From the NCBI GenBank assembly GCA_016875535.1, contig VGPF01000005.1:30857-94856 (forward strand): DNA of 64,000 nt, given 5' to 3'. Positions 60,903 to 64,000 of the stretch are shown here, one piece after another. The stretch's first letter is position 1. Each line of letters opens with the position of its first letter. Origin of the DNA: Chloroflexota bacterium (GTDB lineage Bacteria > Chloroflexota > Dehalococcoidia > SHYB01). The notes under the pieces were generated by a model, which did not search any database, was not told where the DNA came from, and saw only the letters and a program-made list of their open reading frames with translations. A program made the position numbers and the translations under genes.

Positions 60903-61586
60903 ATGGACGGACGACGCCCCACCGGGCTGATGTACACGAATACGGACGTGAGCGACCCGGCCAAGGCCGCCGAGTACAACAATTGGTACCAGGCCGTCCA
61001 CTTCCCGGACGTCTGCCAGCCGGGCATCTTTGTGAACGCGACGATGTTCCACAACACGAACCCCAGGCCGTCCCACAGCGAAGGGCAGTTCCTGGCGATG
61101 TACGAGACCTTCTGGCCCGATCCCGACGCCGCCTACCGCGAGTTCACCAAGACGGTGGCGAAGCTCCGGGCAGAGAAGCGCATCCACGCCGGGACGCGCA
61201 AGGCCTACTTCGCCATCTACACCCTCCTCTCCACCGTCTTCAGCACGGAGCGCCGCAAGCGCACCCAGAGCCTCATGTGCATCCTGCTGGATAGCTCCGA
61301 CCCGGGGAAAACGGGCGAGCTGAAGCGGCTCTACTTAGAGGAGCGCATGCCGCGCGTGGTGAACCTGGGGCTCTTCCACACCGGCTCCTTCGGCGAAATC
61401 ATCACCGGGGAGCCTTTCCGCTCCACCATGGACAAGAACTCGCCGCGCTTCCTCCTCTTCTACGAGTCGGACATCGGCGATCCGGTCTTCCTGCGGGATG
61501 AAGTGGCGAAGGCAATCCCGCCGGAGACGCTTCCGCTTTTCGCGGCCATCCGCCGCGTCTCCACCTTCTACCGCGCCTCGCCGTAG
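60903..61586 (+). CDS. Uncharacterised protein with dimeric alpha/beta-barrel-like pattern
   Basis: A 227-residue protein with two similar halves: each begins with a strand (TGLMYTNTDVSDP; RTQSLMCILLDSSDP) followed by an acidic/aromatic helix segment (AEYNNWYQAVHFPDVCQP; ELKRLYLEERMPRVVNLG). The E-x2-NWY-x3-HFPD motif resembles EthD/DUF4286-type ferredoxin-like barrels. Function unknown. AGGAGG lies upstream. Confidence 0.7.
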   Translation: MDGRRPTGLMYTNTDVSDPAKAAEYNNWYQAVHFPDVCQPGIFVNATMFHNTNPRPSHSEGQFLAMYETFWPDPDAAYREFTKTVAKLRAEKRIHAGTRKAYFAIYTLLSTVFSTERRKRTQSLMCILLDSSDPGKTGELKRLYLEERMPRVVNLGLFHTGSFGEIITGEPFRSTMDKNSPRFLLFYESDIGDPVFLRDEVAKAIPPETLPLFAAIRRVSTFYRASP

Positions 61587-61638
61587 GGCGGGCAGGCTGT
61601 CTCTCCACCCCAGAGCCCACCTGGGGCGGCTGTACCGC

Positions 61639-61644
61639 TATAAT
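61639..61644 (+). promoter_or_regulatory. -10 TATAAT upstream of the HicB-like gene
   Basis: A consensus -10 21 bases before the ATG; no clear -35. The GAGGAAGG ribosome-binding site follows. Confidence 0.45.
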
Positions 61645-61664
61645 TGAGGAAGGCTGGAGACTCG

Positions 61665-61880
61665 ATGAAATACACCGTCATCATTGAAAAAGGCCGCGAG
61701 TCCGGCTACATCGCCTACGCCCCCGCCTTGAAGGGCTGTGTCTCCCAAGGGCCGACAAAAGCAGCCGCCCGGCGAAACATCCGCGAAGCCATCGAGGCCT
61801 ACATCGAAGCCCTCATCGCTGACGGTCTGCCCGTTCCTCAGGAAAACAAGGTGCCGACTTTGATGACCGTCAAGGTCTAG
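61665..61880 (+). CDS. HicB-like protein without a HicA partner
   Basis: A 71-residue protein of the HicB-like antitoxin fold: MKYTVIIEKGRESGYIAYAP, LKGCVSQGPTKAAARRNI, and EAIEAYIEALIADGLPVP. The C-terminal DNA-binding domain of full HicB is absent. No HicA-like toxin (short, His-containing dsRNA-binding fold) is seen on either side, so it is an orphan. Such short orphans are common. GAGGAAGG upstream of the ATG, which is chosen over an earlier GTG-type start. Confidence 0.8.
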   Translation: MKYTVIIEKGRESGYIAYAPALKGCVSQGPTKAAARRNIREAIEAYIEALIADGLPVPQENKVPTLMTVKV

Positions 61881-62115
61881 CCGATCTTTCGCGCCCTCGA
61901 GGCCGCCGATCTCGCCTCTGCCATCAGAACCTGTCCTTGAGTTGTCGAAGGGGCAACTAGTACCACACCGTCCGGGAAAAACCGAGACCGACGCGGCAGG
62001 GGCACCCTCTTTCTCTGACATTGCCACCTTGCCTCCTTGGGTAATGTTGCAGTAGCCTAAGCACGCTTTTAGATATACCCTCTGTCTTTTGCATATTGGA
62101 CAAAGCATTTCCCTC

Positions 62116-62820
62116 ATGAAAGTTAGCCAGAAAAGCCTGTTCGAGAAGCTACTCAGCGTCCAAGCTGAGGAAATTGAGTTCGAATTACACGGCCATCATC
62201 CGGTGGCCTGGTGCGAATTTTGGTTGAACCCACGTCGCCTGAGAGGCAGCGACTTTCTTATGCGCTGGTCGCAGGGCCATTGGAGTGAGGAACGCCTTAT
62301 CGAAGCCGTAAATAACACTTCCCGATTCTTTGCCGTCCCATACGGCCCGAGCGGTGTCGCTCCGGATGATGTTCGCGAATTTGAATTGTATTTCGAACGA
62401 CTAGATGCCGCAGGTCTTGGCAATGCAAAACGTCCTGACCTCTTAGTCTTCAAGAAATCAGACCAATCGAAGGTAAAAGAAGCCATAGCTGAGCTCGGCG
62501 GCCTCACCGAACTGCCGTTTTCGTCCGAAGAAGCGCCGCCAATGAAACTACTGCTATCTCACGCCGTCATCGCTGTTGAATGCGAGAACAGCTTATGGAT
62601 CGCTAAGAAAATGCCCGATTACGGAACAACCCTGACACCCCAAAAGCGTCTCGGTGGCAGAAATGGACTTAAGAAAACCGCCGTCGTTCCTACGATCATT
62701 ATCAAAGATGAGGACATCGAAGCACTCAGCAGTTGGCAGAAGCGTGCTGGGGTACCTAGAGGTGGTTCCGGAAAACTAGACAGCGGGGATAAGTGGAATC
62801 GCTGCCTGAAGATGGCATGA
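62116..62820 (+). pseudogene. Restriction-endonuclease-like gene truncated by the IS element
   Basis: A 234-codon frame of which about the first 220 residues are native; the last codons lie inside the IS. The sequence shows a PD-(D/E)xK-like arrangement (KRPDLLVFKKSD and then AVIAVECENSLWIAKKMPDY), as in some type II restriction enzymes, but no named family was confirmed and no methyltransferase is near. The DNA is visibly less GC-rich than its surroundings, so it was probably acquired by transfer. The preceding 61881-62115 has no gene; part of it (61929-61953) resembles a widespread intergenic repeat. The 3' part, if any remains, is beyond the window. Confidence 0.6.
62777..62800 (+). repeat. 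Left inverted repeat of the IS
   Basis: The inner ten bases AAGTGGAATC match the right end perfectly; four to seven bases further in, GCTGC is also shared with a two-base offset. Outer limit approximate. Confidence 0.8.
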
Positions 62821-62847
62821 TGAGGCCATCGGAACAAGGAGCGAGAG

Positions 62848-63153
62848 ATGAGCAGACGTCCCCGTCGGAACCATTCGGCAGAGTTCAAGGCGAGGGTGGC
62901 GCTGGCGGCGGTCCGCGGCGAGAAGACCCTGGCGGAGCTGGCAACCCAGTTCGACGTGCACCCGAACCAGATCACCCAGTGGAAGGCGCAGCTGCTGGAG
63001 CGGGCGGCGGAGGTGTTCGGCGATGGGCCAGGGCCGAAGGAGAAGCCCGTGGACCTGAAGGCGCTGCACGCCAAGATCGGTGAGCTGGCGCTGGAGAACG
63101 ATTTTTTAGGAGCCGCGCTCAGCAAGGCCGGCCTGCTGGACGCACGGCGATGA
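62848..63153 (+). CDS. IS3-family transposase OrfA
   Basis: A 101-residue protein with a helix-turn-helix: [20 protein letters not shown] and [20 protein letters not shown] are the DNA-binding motifs, followed by a leucine-zipper-like stretch. A possible -1 frameshift site (63102-63108) near the end would join it to OrfB. GGAGCGAGAG upstream of the ATG. Its stop overlaps the orfB start (ATGA). Confidence 0.93.
   Translation: MSRRPRRNHSAEFKARVALAAVRGEKTLAELATQFDVHPNQITQWKAQLLERAAEVFGDGPGPKEKPVDLKALHAKIGELALENDFLGAALSKAGLLDARR
63102..63108 (+). other. -1 ribosomal frameshift heptamer T-TTT-TTA
   Basis: In the orfA frame the bases read GAT-TTT-TTA, the X-XXY-YYZ pattern of a programmed -1 slip. 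After slipping, the new frame is open to 63404 and joins the orfB frame, so an OrfAB fusion could be made as in other IS3 elements. Confidence 0.6.
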
Positions 63154-63992
63154 TTGACCGTACCCACGCCCTGCCCGTCGTCCGCCAGGCGAGATCCCTC
63201 GGCATCAGCCGCGCCTGCGTCTACTACCGGCCCCGGCCGGTGAGCGCTGCCGATCTCGGCCTCATGCGCCGCATGGACGAACTGCACCTGGAACACCCCT
63301 TTGCGGGCAGCAGGATGCTGCGCGACATGCTGCGGCGGGAGGGCCTGCGCCCTGGACGCAGGCATGTTGCCTCGCTGATGCGCCGCATGGGCATCGAGGC
63401 GCTCTAACGGAGGCCCGCCACCAGCCGGCGGCACCCCAGCCATCCCGTCCATCCCTACCTCCTCAGAGGACTGGCCGTGACCCGGCCGAACCAGGTGTGG
63501 GCTATGGACATCACGTACATCCCGATGGCCAGGGGCTACGTCTACCTGACGGCGGTGGTGGACTGGCACAGTCGCCGGGTGCTGGCCTGGAGGGTGTCGA
63601 TCACGATGGACGTGAGCTTCTGTCGGGAGGCGGTCGAAGAGGCTCTGGAGCGCCACGGCGCTCCAGAGATCTTCAACACGGACCAAGGCAGCCAGTTCAC
63701 CAGCGAGGCCTTCACCGGCCTGCTGCAGGACCACGGCATCGCCATCAGCATGGACGGCGGGGGGAGCTGGAAGGACAACATCTTCGTCGAGCGGCTATGG
63801 AAGAGCGTCAAATACGAGGAGGTGTACCTGAGAGCCTACGGATCGGTGTCGGAAGCCAGGGCCGCGCTCTGCCGGTACTTCGTGTTCTACAATAGCCGGC
63901 GGCCCCATTCGAGTCTCGGCGGGATGACCCCGGACGAGCGCTATGCGAGGTCGTTGCCGGCGCCCGCGGCAACCCACAACACCGCAGCATGA
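63150..63992 (+). pseudogene. IS3-family transposase OrfB with in-frame TAA
   Basis: One frame of 281 codons. The N-terminal part (85 residues: HTH_21-like KASLGISRACVYY-type region, MRRMDELHLEHPFAGSRML) ends at TAA (63405-63407). In the same frame the integrase core continues from RRPATSRRHPSHPVHPYLL through VWAMDITYI (first Asp), NTDQGSQF (second Asp) and ERLWKSVKYEEV (Glu) to the C-terminus. The usual residue at the stop is Tyr (EALYRRP), so a single base change TAC/TAT to TAA is likely. The catalytic DDE residues are intact. Without readthrough no full transposase is made. Confidence 0.9.
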
Positions 63993-64000
63993 TTCCACTT

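Larger units (their letters stand above)
62777..64000 (+). mobile_element. IS3-family insertion sequence (right end outside window)
   Basis: Contains an IS3-type orfA/orfB pair and a left terminal inverted repeat. AAGTGGAATC at 62791-62800 is the exact reverse complement of the last ten bases of the window (63991-64000), so the element ends a few tens of bases beyond. The left end is probably near 62777 (TAGACAGCGGGGATAAG). The target duplication cannot be checked. It inserted into the nuclease-like gene. The internal stop in orfB suggests it is now inactive. Confidence 0.9.

Noticed and set aside
61665..61880. A HicA-HicB toxin-antitoxin pair
   Set aside because: No HicA-like frame precedes or follows the HicB-like gene within 250 bases.
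1..64000. tRNA, rRNA or CRISPR array
   Set aside because: No T-loop-like GGTTCGA-NTCC with matching acceptor arms, no rRNA stretches and no regularly spaced direct repeats were seen on reading; a tRNAscan-type run would settle the tRNA question.

Overview
The window is a GC-rich (estimated by eye at about 60-65%), gene-dense bacterial chromosome segment. Gene content fits Chloroflexota, most likely Dehalococcoidia or a SAR202-type relative. The grounds are paralogous short-chain dehydrogenases (SDRs), type III CoA-transferases, acyl-CoA dehydrogenases and LLM flavin oxidoreductases, phosphatidylinositol-type lipid genes next to a translation operon, and no sign of an outer membrane. This is inference: there is no rRNA or other marker here. 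Promoters that can be read follow a sigma70-like pattern, often with an extended -10 (TGnTATNNT).

Layout. 1-7.6 kb: 3' part of comF, long-form hpf, a DUF2784 membrane protein, then a promoter plus a transcription-attenuator-like leader ahead of a P1-family peptidase and the coenzyme A/folate-related run DUF2520-panD-panB-panC-surE-LON domain-folB. 7.6-12.9 kb: an AAA ATPase/VWA protein pair of unknown function and a convergent DUF2723 membrane protein. 12.9-20.8 kb: nusA-rnpM-infB-rbfA-truB, running without a gap into an acyltransferase, a PimA-like glycosyltransferase and a phosphatidylinositol-phosphate-synthase-like enzyme. 20.8-23.1 kb: two paralogous SDRs and a MaoC hydratase. 23.2-31.2 kb: a complete Kdp potassium pump in which the KdpD sensor is split into two genes at opposite ends of the cluster and the response regulator is receiver-only. 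31.2-34.6 kb: SLOG protein, rlmB, hisIE, DUF971, LLM oxidoreductase. 34.6-40.8 kb: a catabolic-looking group (enoyl-CoA hydratase, unknown protein, RidA, two CaiB/BaiF CoA-transferases, SDR, DinB-like protein). 40.9-41.2 kb: a small Rdx/SelW-family gene with an in-frame TGA at the redox position, very probably a selenoprotein. 41.2-49.5 kb: a four-gene ABC exporter operon with two FtsX-type permeases of more than 1,100 residues. 49.9-54.3 kb: zinc dehydrogenase, a pair of acyl-CoA dehydrogenases and a DUF6282 hydrolase-like protein. 54.4-59.6 kb (minus strand): ferredoxin, uvrC, small membrane protein, cytidylate-kinase-like protein, rpiB-like isomerase, Xer recombinase. 59.8-61.9 kb: LLM oxidoreductase, an alpha/beta-barrel-like protein and an orphan HicB-like protein. 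62-64 kb: a less GC-rich, probably acquired nuclease-like gene cut by an IS3-family element. Its left inverted repeat matches the last ten bases of the window, and its transposase reading frame carries an internal TAA.

Most interesting: the CxxU selenoprotein with a plausible bacterial SECIS hairpin; the attenuator leader at 1504-1648 with three mutually exclusive hairpins and no recognised class; the dismantled KdpD/KdpE system with an extra small membrane peptide beside KdpF; the lipid-glycosylation genes built into the nusA-truB operon; and the interrupted nuclease gene with its IS. No tRNA, rRNA or CRISPR array was seen.
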